Source: Streptomyces sp. BV286 (lineage in GTDB: Bacteria > Actinomycetota > Actinomycetes > Streptomycetales > Streptomycetaceae). From it: 33,332 bases of DNA. The first letter of the stretch is position 1. Each line of letters begins with the position of its first letter. Below are positions 23,008 to 32,505 of the stretch, piece after piece. Position numbers and translations under genes: made by a program. The stretch spans positions 1 through 33,332 of the forward strand of contig NZ_JAHRIB010000165.1 of NCBI RefSeq assembly GCF_019090165.1, given 5' to 3'. Under the pieces are notes generated by a model that was not told the origin of the DNA, made no database searches, and was given only the letters and a program-made list of their open reading frames with translations.

Positions 23008-23790
23008 TCAGGGGCGGACGAGCAGCTGGAAGTCGAAGGTGTAGCGGGACGCGCGGTAGACGTGGGTGCCGTACTCGACGGCCCGCCCGGTGTCGTCGTA
23101 GGCCGTGCGGCGCATGGTGAGCAGTGCGGCTCCCGCGCGTTCGTCGAGCAGGCCGCCCTCCTCCGCGGTGGCGCTGCGGGCGCCGACGGTCTGGTGGGCG
23201 CTGTGCAGCGTGATCCCGGCGGCCCGCATCATCCGGTAGAGGCCGGTCGCCTCCAGCTTTTCGGTGTCCAGGTCGAGGAGCGTGGCGGGCAGGTAGTTGC
23301 ACAGGTGGGCCACGGGTTCGCCGTGGGTGGAGCGCAGGCGTTCGAGCACGACGACGTCCCGGCCCTCGGGGATGCCGAGGGCCGCGGCGACGTCCGCCGA
23401 GGCGGACTCGACGTCGTTGCGCAGTACCCGGGTGGCGGGGCTCTGGCCGGCGGCCGCGAGGTCGTCGTACAGGCTGCTCAGTTCGAGCGAACGCCGGACC
23501 TGGCTGTGCACCACCTGGGTGCCGATGCCGCGGCGGCGCACCAGCAGGCCCTTGTCCACCAGCGACTGGATGGCCTGGCGGACGGTCGGCCGGGACAGGC
23601 CGAGCCGGGCGGCTATGTCCACCTCGTTGCCCAGCAGGTTGCCCGGGGCGAGCGCCCCGTGTTCGATCGCGGACTCCAGCTGCTGGGCGAGCTGGTAGTA
23701 GAGCGGGATCGGGCTGCCCCGGTCCAGGGCGACCTCCAGGCTGTCGAAGGCCGCGACGGTAGCCGGACGTGCGGTTTCGGTGGATGCCAC
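23008..23790 (-). CDS. GntR-family (HutC type) regulator, probable inositol-locus regulator
   Basis: 260-residue HutC-subfamily regulator. The winged helix (about residues 26-95) includes PIPLYYQLAQQLESAIEHG and LGLSRPTVRQAIQSLVDKGLL. The UTRA effector domain (about 108-255) includes VVVLERLRSTHGEPVAH and ends with RYTFDFQLLVRP. GTG 23790 has GGGAGGGG five bases upstream. The frame continues far upstream through the antisense of iolA, and that part is not coding. Its place after iolA on the same strand matches the GntR-type IolR linked to inositol genes in Corynebacterium, and the divergent iol palindrome at 30183-30246 is its likely operator. The inducer is probably an inositol intermediate (inference). 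Confidence 0.9.
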   Translation of the reverse strand: MASTETARPATVAAFDSLEVALDRGSPIPLYYQLAQQLESAIEHGALAPGNLLGNEVDIAARLGLSRPTVRQAIQSLVDKGLLVRRRGIGTQVVHSQVRRSLELSSLYDDLAAAGQSPATRVLRNDVESASADVAAALGIPEGRDVVVLERLRSTHGEPVAHLCNYLPATLLDLDTEKLEATGLYRMMRAAGITLHSAHQTVGARSATAEEGGLLDERAGAALLTMRRTAYDDTGRAVEYGTHVYRASRYTFDFQLLVRP

Positions 23791-23866
23791 GGGTGCCCCT
23801 CCCTTCGCGTGTCCGTGGGTACGTGGTTCCCGGTCAGGTCGTGCCGGTACCCCGTACGGCTTCGGT

Positions 23867-23895
23867 GAGGCCGTGCCGGTGTCGGGCACGGCCTC
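23867..23895 (-). terminator. Perfect 11-bp hairpin between iolA and the GntR gene
   Basis: GAGGCCGTGCC (23867-23877) and GGCACGGCCTC (23885-23895) are exact inverted copies with a 7-base loop, 17 bases past the iolA stop. It should end or attenuate the iolCBDA transcript before the GntR gene, implying a separate promoter for the regulator. There is no T-tract. Confidence 0.7.
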
Positions 23896-23912
23896 CTTCG
23901 GTGCGGCTTGTG

Positions 23913-25409
<1,497 letters not shown>

Positions 25410-25440
25410 GAGGTGCGGGTCCTTTTCGTGAGCGGGGAGT

Positions 25441-27315
25441 TCAGAGGTGGCGGCGGCGGTCGACGACGTTCTGGTCGTACGTCTCGCGGGCGCGGGTCGC
25501 GGCCTCGCGGGAGGCGACCTCGGCGACCGGTACGTCCCACCAGGCCTCGGCACCGGGGGCGCCGGGCGTCGGATCGGTCTCGACGTACACGCACGTCGGC
25601 CGGTCGGAGGCGCGGGCGGTGGCCAGGGCGTCCCGCAGTTCGCGGACGGTCTTGGCGCGCAGGACGTCCATGCCGAGGCTGGCGGCGTTGGCGGCCAGGT
25701 CGACCGGCAGGGGGTCGCCGGTGAAGGTGCCGTCGGGAGCGCGGTAGCGGTAGGCGGTGCCGAAGCGCTCGCCGCCGACCGTCTCGGAGAGTCCGCCGAT
25801 GGACGCGTACCCGTGGTTCTGGATCAGCACCAGGTTGACGGGCAGCCCTTCCTGGACGGCCGTGACGATCTCGGTGGGCATCATGAGGTACGTGCCGTCG
25901 CCGACCAGCGACCAGACGGAGGTGCCGGGGGCGGCCTGCTGGACGCCGATGCCCGCCGGGATCTCGTAGCCCATGCAGGAGTAGCCGTACTCCAGGTGGT
26001 ACTGGCGCGGGCTTCGCGCACGCCAGAGCTTGTGCAGGTCGCCGGGGAGCGAGCCGGCCGCGTTGATGACCACGTCGTCGTCGCCCACCACGGCGTCCAG
26101 GGCGCCGAGGACCTGGGTCTGGGTGGGTACGGCGTGTTCGTCGTCCGCCCGGTAGGCCGCGTCCACGACCTGCTCCCAGCGCTCCTTGCCCGCGCGGTAC
26201 TCGGCCTCGTACGCCGGGTCCACGCGGTGGCCGGCGAGCGCCTGTGTGAGGGCTTCGAGACCGGCGCGGGCGTCGGCGACCAGGGTGCGCGCGCTCAGCT
26301 TGTGCGCGTCGAAGGCGGCCACGTTCAGGTTGACGAAGCGGACGCCCGGCTCCTGGAAGAGCGTGGCGGAGGCGGTGGTGAAGTCCGTGTAGCGGGTGCC
26401 GACGCCGATGACCAGGTCGGCGGTGCGGGCCAGGTCGTCGGCGACGGCGGTCCCGGTGTGGCCGACGCCGCCGACGTCGGCCGGGTGGTCGTGGCGCAGC
26501 GAGCCCTTGCCGGCCTGGGTGGACGCGACCGGGATGCCGGTGGCCTCCACGAACGCCTTGAGCGCCGCCTCTGCCTCACTGTGGTGGATTCCGCCGCCCG
26601 CGACGATCAGGGGGCGCCGGGAGCCGCGTACGGCCTCCACGGCGGCGGCGAGCTCGGCCGGGTCGGGCGCCGGGCGGCGCACGTGCCAGACGCGGTCGGC
26701 GAAGAACTCCTCGGGCCAGTCGTACGCCTCGGCCTGGACGTCCTGCGGCAGGGCGAGGGTGACGGCGCCGGTCTCCACGGGGTCGGCGAGCACGCGCATC
26801 GCGTTCAGCGCGGACGGGATCAGTGCCTCGGGGCGCGTGATCCGGTCGAAGTAGCGGGAGACCGGGCGCAGCGTGTCGTTGACCGAGAGGTCCGCCTCCA
26901 CGGGGTGCTCCAGCTGCTGGAGCAGCGGGTCGGCGGCGCGGGTCGCGAAGTAGTCACCGGGCAGGAGCAGCACCGGGAGGCGGTTGACCGTGGCCAGGGC
27001 CGCGCCGGTGACGAGGTTGGTGGCGCCCGGGCCGATGGAGGTGGTGACCGCCTGCGCGGAGAGCCGGTCGAGCTGGCGGGCGTACCCCACGGCTGCGTGC
27101 ACCATGGCCTGTTCGTTGCGGCCCTGGTGGAAGGGCATGGTCTCCTCGCCGGCCTCCAGGAGTGCCTGGCCGATCCCGGCAACGTTGCCATGGCCGAAGA
27201 TTCCCCAGGTTCCGGCGATCAGCCGGTGCCGTACGCCGTCGCGTTCGGTGTACTGCGCGGCCAGGAAACGCACCAGCGCCTGGGCGACGGTCAGTCGGAG
27301 GGTGGAGCGGCTCAT
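25441..27315 (-). CDS. iolD: 3D-(3,5/4)-trihydroxycyclohexane-1,2-dione hydrolase, IolD
   Basis: 624-residue thiamine-diphosphate enzyme that opens the inositol-derived ring dione to 5-deoxy-glucuronate. It has the three ThDP-enzyme domains: the N-terminal Pyr domain (GTWGIFGHGNVAGIGQAL), the central domain (RRPLIVAGGGIHHSEAE), and the C-terminal PP domain with the Mg/ThDP motif GDGTYLMMPTEIVTA continuing to QNHGYAS. The length is normal for IolD. GAGGA is located just before ATG 27315, and its start lies seven bases after the iolB stop, so the two are probably coupled. Confidence 0.96.
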   Translation of the reverse strand: MSRSTLRLTVAQALVRFLAAQYTERDGVRHRLIAGTWGIFGHGNVAGIGQALLEAGEETMPFHQGRNEQAMVHAAVGYARQLDRLSAQAVTTSIGPGATNLVTGAALATVNRLPVLLLPGDYFATRAADPLLQQLEHPVEADLSVNDTLRPVSRYFDRITRPEALIPSALNAMRVLADPVETGAVTLALPQDVQAEAYDWPEEFFADRVWHVRRPAPDPAELAAAVEAVRGSRRPLIVAGGGIHHSEAEAALKAFVEATGIPVASTQAGKGSLRHDHPADVGGVGHTGTAVADDLARTADLVIGVGTRYTDFTTASATLFQEPGVRFVNLNVAAFDAHKLSARTLVADARAGLEALTQALAGHRVDPAYEAEYRAGKERWEQVVDAAYRADDEHAVPTQTQVLGALDAVVGDDDVVINAAGSLPGDLHKLWRARSPRQYHLEYGYSCMGYEIPAGIGVQQAAPGTSVWSLVGDGTYLMMPTEIVTAVQEGLPVNLVLIQNHGYASIGGLSETVGGERFGTAYRYRAPDGTFTGDPLPVDLAANAASLGMDVLRAKTVRELRDALATARASDRPTCVYVETDPTPGAPGAEAWWDVPVAEVASREAATRARETYDQNVVDRRRHL

Positions 27316-27322
27316 CGGTTCC

Positions 27323-28216
27323 TCACTGGGGTGCGGACGTGGATCGGGTCAGCCGGGGGTCGACGGGCTGGCTCGGCCAGGTGTCGCGGATCCAGGCGTG
27401 GTCGGGGTGGTCGCAGATCAGCCAGGCGCGGTCGGCACCGGGACCCGCCATGACGTTGAGGTAGTACATGTCGTGGCCGGGCGCGGCGATCGAGGGGCCG
27501 TGCCAGCCGTCCGGGATCAGGACGACGTCTCCGCCGCGCACCTCGGCCAGCACGTCGGTGCCGCTGCCGTGGCCGGACGGCGAGACACGCTGGTAGCCGA
27601 GGCCGGGCGTGCCCTCGTGGTCGGCGATCTCGAAGTAGTAGATCTCCTCCAGCTCGGACTCCTCGCCCGGCCGGTTCTCGTCGTGCTTGTGCGGCGGGTA
27701 CGAGGACCAGTTGCCGCCGGGGGTGATCACCTCGACGGCGATGAGCTTGTCGCACTCGAAGACCCCGGCCGCGCCGAAGTTGTGGACCCGGCGGGAGCAG
27801 GTGCCGCTGCCGCGCAGCTCGACGGGCACGTCCTCGGCGGGCCCGTGGCGGGCCGGCAGGCGCCTCGAGCAGCGGGCCCCGGTGAGCGCGAAGCGCCCAC
27901 CGCGCTCCGAGGTGAGGGTCGCGCTCGCGTCGCGCGGCACGTAGACGAAGTCGCTGACGCCGTCGAAGACGCTCGTGCGGCCGTGCAGCGCGAACGTGTC
28001 GCGGCCGAAGTCGTCGGTGACGGCGACGGAGCAGCCGCCGCCGAGCGAGGTGACGATCCACTCGCTGTCGCCGGCGGTGAACTCGTGCGTGCCGCCGGGC
28101 GGCAGTTCGAGGACACGGAGGCTGGAGTGGTCCCAGCCGGCGCTCTCCGGGCTGACGTCCACGGCGTACGGGCCGCTCGCCGCCTTGCCCGCGGGCAGGT
28201 GATGTGCGCTGGTCAT
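27323..28216 (-). CDS. iolB: 5-deoxy-glucuronate isomerase, IolB
   Basis: 297-residue double-cupin isomerase converting 5-deoxy-glucuronate to 5-dehydro-2-deoxy-gluconate. Family signatures include NWSSYPPHKHDE (metal-binding histidines), an EEIYYFEIADHEGTPGLGYQR stretch around the conserved Glu, and VLIPDGWHGPSIAAPGHDMYYLNVMAG with the final metal His. ATG 28216 has AAGGA ten bases upstream; the frame runs further upstream but only through the antisense of the aldolase gene. It sits between the aldolase and iolD in the minus-strand iol unit. Confidence 0.96.
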   Translation of the reverse strand: MTSAHHLPAGKAASGPYAVDVSPESAGWDHSSLRVLELPPGGTHEFTAGDSEWIVTSLGGGCSVAVTDDFGRDTFALHGRTSVFDGVSDFVYVPRDASATLTSERGGRFALTGARCSRRLPARHGPAEDVPVELRGSGTCSRRVHNFGAAGVFECDKLIAVEVITPGGNWSSYPPHKHDENRPGEESELEEIYYFEIADHEGTPGLGYQRVSPSGHGSGTDVLAEVRGGDVVLIPDGWHGPSIAAPGHDMYYLNVMAGPGADRAWLICDHPDHAWIRDTWPSQPVDPRLTRSTSAPQ

Positions 28217-28233
28217 GAAGGGGGTCCTTCCGG

Positions 28234-29112
28234 TCAGAGGAGGCCGACCGCGGTGTCCACCGCGGTCTCCACGCTGCCCTCGGCGGGATAGAGCAGGGAC
28301 CGGCCGACGACGAGGCCCTGGACGGTGGGCAGCCGCAGCGCCTTGCGCCACTTCTCGTACGCGCCCTCCTGGTCCCTGCCGACCTCGCCGCCGAGCAGGA
28401 CGGCCGGCAGGGTCGAGGTCTCCAGCGCGGCTGCCATGTCGTCCGGGTCGCTGGTGACGGGCAGTTTCAGCCAGGTGTACGCGGAGGTGCCGCCGAGGCC
28501 GGAGGCGATGGCGATGGAGCGGGTGACGGCCTCCGCGGTGAGGTCGTTGCGGACCGTCCCCTCGACGCGGCGGGAGATGAACGGCTCGACGAACACGGGC
28601 AGGCGGTGCGCCGCCATGTCGTCGATCGCCCGGGCGGTGGACTCCAGCGTGGTCAGCGAGCCGGGGTCGTCGTAGTCGATGCGGACCAGCAGTTTGCCCG
28701 CGTCGAAGTTCAGCCGGGCGATGTCCTCGGCCCGGTGGCCGGTGAAGCGGTCGTCCATCTCGAAGGACGCGCCGGCCAGGCCGCCGCGGTTCATGGAGCC
28801 CATGACGACCTTGTTCTCCAGCGCGCCGAGCAGGAGCAGGTCGTCCAGTATGTCGGCGGTGGCGAGCACCCCGTCCACGCCCGGCCGGGACAGCGCGACG
28901 CACAGCCGCTCCAGCAGGTCGGCGCGGTTGGCCATGGCCAGTCTGCGGTCGCCGACCCCGAGAGCGCCGCGGGCCGGATGGTCGGCGGCCACGATCATGA
29001 GGCGGCCGCTGTCGCCGACGAGGGGGCGCCGGGCGCGGCGGGCGGCCGCTTCGGCCACGGCCTCGGGGTGCCGGGCGCGCACCCTGACGAGGTCGGGGAT
29101 GGTGATGCTCAA
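28234..29112 (-). CDS. Cgl0159-family (beta/alpha)8 aldolase, likely functional IolJ substitute
   Basis: 292-residue TIM-barrel protein of the deoxyribose-phosphate-aldolase-like Cgl0159 family found in actinobacterial iol clusters. Visible family stretches include LMIVAADHPARGALGVGD, MGSMNRGGLAGASFEMDDRFTG, a YTWLKLP stretch with a lysine at the expected Schiff-base strand, and LLGGEVGRDQEGAYEKWRKAL. It replaces the class II aldolase IolJ in gene position, and so probably splits 2-deoxy-5-keto-gluconate-6-phosphate into dihydroxyacetone phosphate and malonate semialdehyde. The reaction is inferred from context. TTG 29112 follows GGAG by seven bases and gives SITIPDL; the longer frame to 29490 is antisense to iolC. 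Confidence 0.85.
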   Translation of the reverse strand: MSITIPDLVRVRARHPEAVAEAAARRARRPLVGDSGRLMIVAADHPARGALGVGDRRLAMANRADLLERLCVALSRPGVDGVLATADILDDLLLLGALENKVVMGSMNRGGLAGASFEMDDRFTGHRAEDIARLNFDAGKLLVRIDYDDPGSLTTLESTARAIDDMAAHRLPVFVEPFISRRVEGTVRNDLTAEAVTRSIAIASGLGGTSAYTWLKLPVTSDPDDMAAALETSTLPAVLLGGEVGRDQEGAYEKWRKALRLPTVQGLVVGRSLLYPAEGSVETAVDTAVGLL

Positions 29113-29141
29113 GAGTTGGCTCCGTTCAGGGGGTGGCGGCG

Positions 29142-30092
29142 TCAGCCGCGGGAGGCGATGAGTTCCTCGACCTCGGCGGGGGTCGGCATCGCGGAGGAGC
29201 AGGCGAGGCGGGAGGCGACGAGGGCGCCGGCCGCGTTGGCGTACCGCATCGTCTTCTCCAGCTCCCAGCCGGCCAGCAGCCCGTGGCAGAGCGAGCCGCC
29301 GAACGCGTCCCCCGCGCCGAGGCCGTTGACCACCTCCACGGGCACGGGCGGTACCTCGGCGGTCGTGCCGTCGCGGTGGACGGCGAGGACGCCCTTCGGG
29401 CCCTGCTTGACGACGGCCAGTTCCACGCCGGCCTCCAGGAGGGCCTCGGCGCACGCGCGCGGTTCCCGGACGCCGGTGGCGACCTCGCACTCGTCGAGGT
29501 TGCCGACGGCGACCGTCACGTGCCGCAGGGCTTCGGCGTAGTACGGGCGGGCCTCGGCCGGGTCCTTCCAGAACATCGGGCGCCAGTCGAGGTCGAAGAC
29601 GGTGGTGCCGGCCTTGTCGCGTGCCTTGAGGGCGGCGAGTGTGGCCGAGCGGCTGGGCTCCTCGCTCAGTCCGGTACCGGTGATCCAGAAGATCTTCGCC
29701 GCCCGGACGGCGAAGAAGTCCAGCTCGTCCGTGCGGATCACCAGGTCGGGCGCCTTGGGCTGCCGGTAGAAGTACAGCGGGAAGTCGTCGGGCGGGAAGA
29801 TCTCACAGAACGTGACCGGTGTGGGGTACTCCTCGACGGGGGTCACCCAGCGGTCGTCGACCCCGAATTCCTTGAGAGCCTGGTGGAGATAGGCTCCGAA
29901 GGGATCATCGCCGGTTCGGCTGACGATCGCCGTCGTGCGCCCCAGGCGTGCCGCGGCGACCGCCACGTTGGCCGCCGAACCGCCGAGGAACTTGCCGAAG
30001 GTTTCGACGCGGGCGAGCGGCACGCCGGTCTGCAGAGGGTAGAGATCGACCCCGATGCGACCCATGGTGATCAGGTCGAAGGACTCGGTCAT
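29142..30092 (-). CDS. iolC: 5-dehydro-2-deoxygluconokinase, IolC
   Basis: 316-residue PfkB-family kinase phosphorylating 5-dehydro-2-deoxy-gluconate. The two PfkB signatures are GGSAANVAVAAARLG (37-51) and NGLGAGDAFGGS (256-267) with catalytic D262. The RIGVDLYPLQTG and FYRQPKAPD stretches are characteristic of IolC rather than ribokinase. GAGGAG stands eight bases before ATG 30092. It is the first gene of the minus-strand iol unit (iolC, aldolase, iolB, iolD, iolA, then the GntR gene behind a hairpin). Confidence 0.95.
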   Translation of the reverse strand: MTESFDLITMGRIGVDLYPLQTGVPLARVETFGKFLGGSAANVAVAAARLGRTTAIVSRTGDDPFGAYLHQALKEFGVDDRWVTPVEEYPTPVTFCEIFPPDDFPLYFYRQPKAPDLVIRTDELDFFAVRAAKIFWITGTGLSEEPSRSATLAALKARDKAGTTVFDLDWRPMFWKDPAEARPYYAEALRHVTVAVGNLDECEVATGVREPRACAEALLEAGVELAVVKQGPKGVLAVHRDGTTAEVPPVPVEVVNGLGAGDAFGGSLCHGLLAGWELEKTMRYANAAGALVASRLACSSAMPTPAEVEELIASRG

Positions 30093-30159
30093 ACGCGTCG
30101 CTCCTCGTGGTGGCTGCGGACTTCCGGGGGTGCGGGATGCAGGGCACCGGTGTGTCCTA

Positions 30160-30188
30160 GGTGTAAGACCGAGACCGAGCCATGTCAA
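30160..30188 (-). promoter_or_regulatory. Candidate iolC promoter
   Basis: On the minus strand TTGACA (30188-30183) is a perfect -35 box, followed by a 17-base spacer and TACACC (30165-30160) as a weak -10. The -35 box is part of the left arm of the 64-bp palindrome and of a 9/10 IolR-like box, so a repressor bound there would block RNA polymerase. Confidence 0.6.
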
Positions 30189-30246
30189 GACTTTGTACTT
30201 ACATTCTCACGTGATCGTGAAATGATGTCTTAACAAAGTATTGACA
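30183..30246. promoter_or_regulatory. 64-bp imperfect palindrome between iolC and the sugar ABC operon (probable regulator site)
   Basis: The outer arms TGTCAAGACTTTGT (30183-30196) and ACAAAGTATTGACA (30233-30246) match as inverted copies at 13 of 14 positions, with ACAT pairs further in and a central TCACG/CGTGA repeat (30207-30220). TGTCTTAACA (30226-30235) is a perfect match to KGWCHTRACA, the box I recall for GntR-type IolR of Corynebacterium glutamicum. AGTCTTGACA (minus strand 30192-30183) matches at nine of ten positions. This region covers both divergent -35 boxes. Within 30093-30405 I see no gene. Confidence 0.7.
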
Positions 30247-30270
30247 GCGGGGTCAGTCAGGGACTTACAT
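30241..30270 (+). promoter_or_regulatory. Candidate promoter of the sugar ABC operon
   Basis: TTGACA (30241-30246) is a perfect -35 box, and TTACAT (30265-30270) is a weak -10 at 18-base spacing. The -35 box forms the right end of the palindrome. The transcript would have a leader of about 130 bases before ATG 30406. Confidence 0.5.
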
Positions 30271-30327
30271 CCCCTCCCAACAGCACAGCCGAGTTTGTTC
30301 GTACCTGGCCCTGCGGTTCCCTCCGTA

Positions 30328-30355
30328 CGGGCCAAAGGCCCGGGCTCCCGCCCGG
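30328..30355 (+). other. Two overlapping hairpins in the leader of the sugar-binding protein gene
   Basis: CGGGCC-AAA-GGCCCG (30328-30342) forms a 6-bp stem with a triloop. CCGGGC-TCCC-GCCCGG (30340-30355) forms a second 6-bp stem that shares three bases with the first. They lie about 50 bases before the start codon. They may regulate or stabilise the leader, or be chance in GC-rich sequence. Confidence 0.35.
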
Positions 30356-30405
30356 ACCACTGCCCCTGCTCCCTTTCCCCTGTCGCACAGTGAGGTGCCG
30401 GAAAG

Positions 30406-31422
30406 ATGGACCGCACGTCTCGCCCCCGTTCCCGCAGAATCGCCCTCGTCGCCGCGGCCGCCGCGGCGGCCCTGATAGTCACCGGTTGTTCCAGCGACTC
30501 CGGCGGCAAGAAGGCCGAGGAGGACACGGGCAACGCGTCCGCCGGCAAGGCCGACACTCCCCGCATGAAGGTCGCGATGGTCACCCACGCGGCTCCCGGC
30601 GACACCTTCTGGGACCTCATCCGCAAGGGGGCGGAAGCCGCCGCCGCCAAGGACAACGTCGAGCTGGTCTACTCCAGCAACCCCGACTCGGCGAAGCAGG
30701 CCAACCTCGTCCAGAACGCCATCGACCAGAAGGTCGACGGCATCGCGGTCACCCTCGCCAAGCCGGACGCCATGAAGTCCGTGGTCGCCAAGGCGGAGAA
30801 GGCGGGCATCCCGGTCGTCGGTCTCAACGGAGGCATCGACGACTGGAAGGAGCAGGGCCTGCTGGAGTACTTCGGCCAGGACGAGTCGGTCGCCGGTGAG
30901 GCCTTCGGCGAGAAGCTCAACGAACTCGGCGCCAAGAACAACATCTGTGTCATCCAGGAGCAGGGCCACGTCGCCCTGGAGGCGCGCTGCGCCGGTGTGA
31001 AGAAGACGTTCAAGGGCAAGACCACGAACCTGTACGTGAACGGCACGAACATGCCGTCCGTGAAGTCGACGATCACCGCCAAGCTCAAGCAGGACAGCTC
31101 GATCGACTACGTGGTCACACTCGGCGCCCCCTTCGCGCTGACCTCCGTGCAGTCCGTGGACGACGCGGGCAGCAAGGCGAAGGTCGCGACCTTCGACCTC
31201 AACAAGGAGATGGTCAAGGCCATCGAGGACGGCGACATCCAGTTCGCCGTCGACCAGCAGCCGTACCTGCAGGGCTACCTCTCGGTCGACGCCCTGTGGC
31301 TCTACAAGACGAACGGCAACTTCAGCGGTGGTGGCCAGGAGCCGGTGCTGACCGGTCCGGCGTTCGTCGACAAGGAGAACGTGGCCGACATCGCGAAGTT
31401 CGCCGCGAAGGGCACTCGGTGA
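30406..31422 (+). CDS. Sugar (probable inositol) ABC transporter substrate-binding lipoprotein
   Basis: 338-residue binding protein of the ribose/galactose/inositol class (Peripla_BP_4). Signal peptide and lipobox VTGC place the lipid on Cys28; a short Lys/Glu/Gly-rich linker follows. The two-lobe fold begins at about residue 53 (MKVAMVTHAAPGDTFWDLIRKGAEAAA), with DGIAVTLAKPDAMK and GIPVVGLNGG, then VVTLGAPFALTSVQ and FAVDQQPYLQGYLSVDALWLY in the second half. ATG 30406 has GAGG ten bases upstream. Divergent position to iolC and the shared palindrome suggest inositol as ligand; the sequence alone only says sugar/polyol. Confidence 0.93.
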   Translation: MDRTSRPRSRRIALVAAAAAAALIVTGCSSDSGGKKAEEDTGNASAGKADTPRMKVAMVTHAAPGDTFWDLIRKGAEAAAAKDNVELVYSSNPDSAKQANLVQNAIDQKVDGIAVTLAKPDAMKSVVAKAEKAGIPVVGLNGGIDDWKEQGLLEYFGQDESVAGEAFGEKLNELGAKNNICVIQEQGHVALEARCAGVKKTFKGKTTNLYVNGTNMPSVKSTITAKLKQDSSIDYVVTLGAPFALTSVQSVDDAGSKAKVATFDLNKEMVKAIEDGDIQFAVDQQPYLQGYLSVDALWLYKTNGNFSGGGQEPVLTGPAFVDKENVADIAKFAAKGTR

Positions 31423-32501
31423 CACCCATGACCCAGGCAACGGCACCGGCGACGAGTTCCTCGTCGCCGGGTTCGCCGGCCGCCCCCAAGGACGGCCGGA
31501 CCTCACAGCGGTCACTGGCCCGCCGGCTGGCGGCCCGTCCCGAGATCGGCGCGCTGATCGCGGCGATCGCCGTCTACGTCTTCTTCTTCGCGGTCGCCTC
31601 GCCGTTCCGCGAGGCCAGTTCCCTGGCCAACGTGCTCTACGAGTCGTCGGTGATGGGCATCATGGCCCTGCCGGTGGCGCTGTTGATGATCGGCGGCGAG
31701 TTCGACCTGTCCGCCGGCGTGGCCGTGACCACCTCCGCTCTGACGGCCAGCATGTGGAGCTTCCAGCTCTCCATGAATATCTGGGTCGGCGTCATCGTCG
31801 CCCTGGTGGTGTCGCTGGCCATCGGCGCGTTCAACGGCTACCTGCTGGTACGCACCGGTCTGCCGTCGTTCCTGATCACCCTGGGCTCGTTCCTGATCCT
31901 GCAGGGCGCCAACCTCGCCATCACCAAGATCTTCACCGGGAACGTCGCCACCGACTCGATCAGCGACATGGACGGCTTCGACCAGGCCAAGAAGGTCTTC
32001 GCCTCCGAGATCGGCATCGGCGGCGTCGACGTCAAAATCACCGTCTTCTACTGGCTGGTCTTCGCCGCCGCCGCGACCTGGCTGCTGCTGCGCACCAAGT
32101 TCGGCAACTGGATCTTCGCCACCGGCGGCAACAAGGACAGCGCCCGCGCGGTCGGCGTCCCCGTCACCTTCACCAAGATCGCCCTGTTCATGGGCGTCGG
32201 CGCCGGCGCCTGGTTCGTCGGCATGCACATCCTGTTCTCGTTCAACACCGTCCAGTCGGGCGAGGGCGTGGGCAACGAGTTCCTCTACATCATCGCCGCG
32301 GTCATCGGCGGCTGTCTCCTCACCGGCGGATACGGCTCCGCGATCGGCCCCGTCATCGGCGCCTTCATCTTCGGCATGGTCTCCCAGGGCATCGTCTACG
32401 CCAACTGGAACCCCGACTGGTTCAAGGCCTTCCTCGGCGTCATGCTCCTGCTCGCCGCCCTCGTCAATCTGTGGGTCCGCAGCCAGGCCACCCGGAGGTA
32501 A
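31419..32501 (+). CDS. CUT2-type sugar ABC transporter permease
   Basis: 360-residue BPD_transp_2 (RbsC-like) permease with eight to ten hydrophobic segments from about residue 45. Typical features are LYESSVMGIMALPVALLMIGGEFDLSAG, GAFNGYLLVRTGLPSFLITLG, and a GGCLLTGGYGSAIGPVIGAF stretch near the end. A 40-residue Ser/Pro/Thr-rich cytoplasmic N-terminus precedes them. GTG 31419 overlaps the stop of the binding-protein gene (GTGA) and has AAGGG six bases upstream; ATG 31428 is an alternative. It would form a homodimer with the following ATPase. Confidence 0.94.
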   Translation: MTPMTQATAPATSSSSPGSPAAPKDGRTSQRSLARRLAARPEIGALIAAIAVYVFFFAVASPFREASSLANVLYESSVMGIMALPVALLMIGGEFDLSAGVAVTTSALTASMWSFQLSMNIWVGVIVALVVSLAIGAFNGYLLVRTGLPSFLITLGSFLILQGANLAITKIFTGNVATDSISDMDGFDQAKKVFASEIGIGGVDVKITVFYWLVFAAAATWLLLRTKFGNWIFATGGNKDSARAVGVPVTFTKIALFMGVGAGAWFVGMHILFSFNTVQSGEGVGNEFLYIIAAVIGGCLLTGGYGSAIGPVIGAFIFGMVSQGIVYANWNPDWFKAFLGVMLLLAALVNLWVRSQATRR

Positions 32502-32505
32502 CGCC

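Noticed and set aside
20304..23120. 938-codon plus-strand open frame
   Set aside because: Antisense to the SpoIIE-type gene, which has all its catalytic motifs; no recognisable domain on the plus strand.
28217..28903. N-terminal extension of IolB
   Set aside because: The upstream part lies over the aldolase gene in another frame; MTSAHHLP at 28216 is a normal IolB start.
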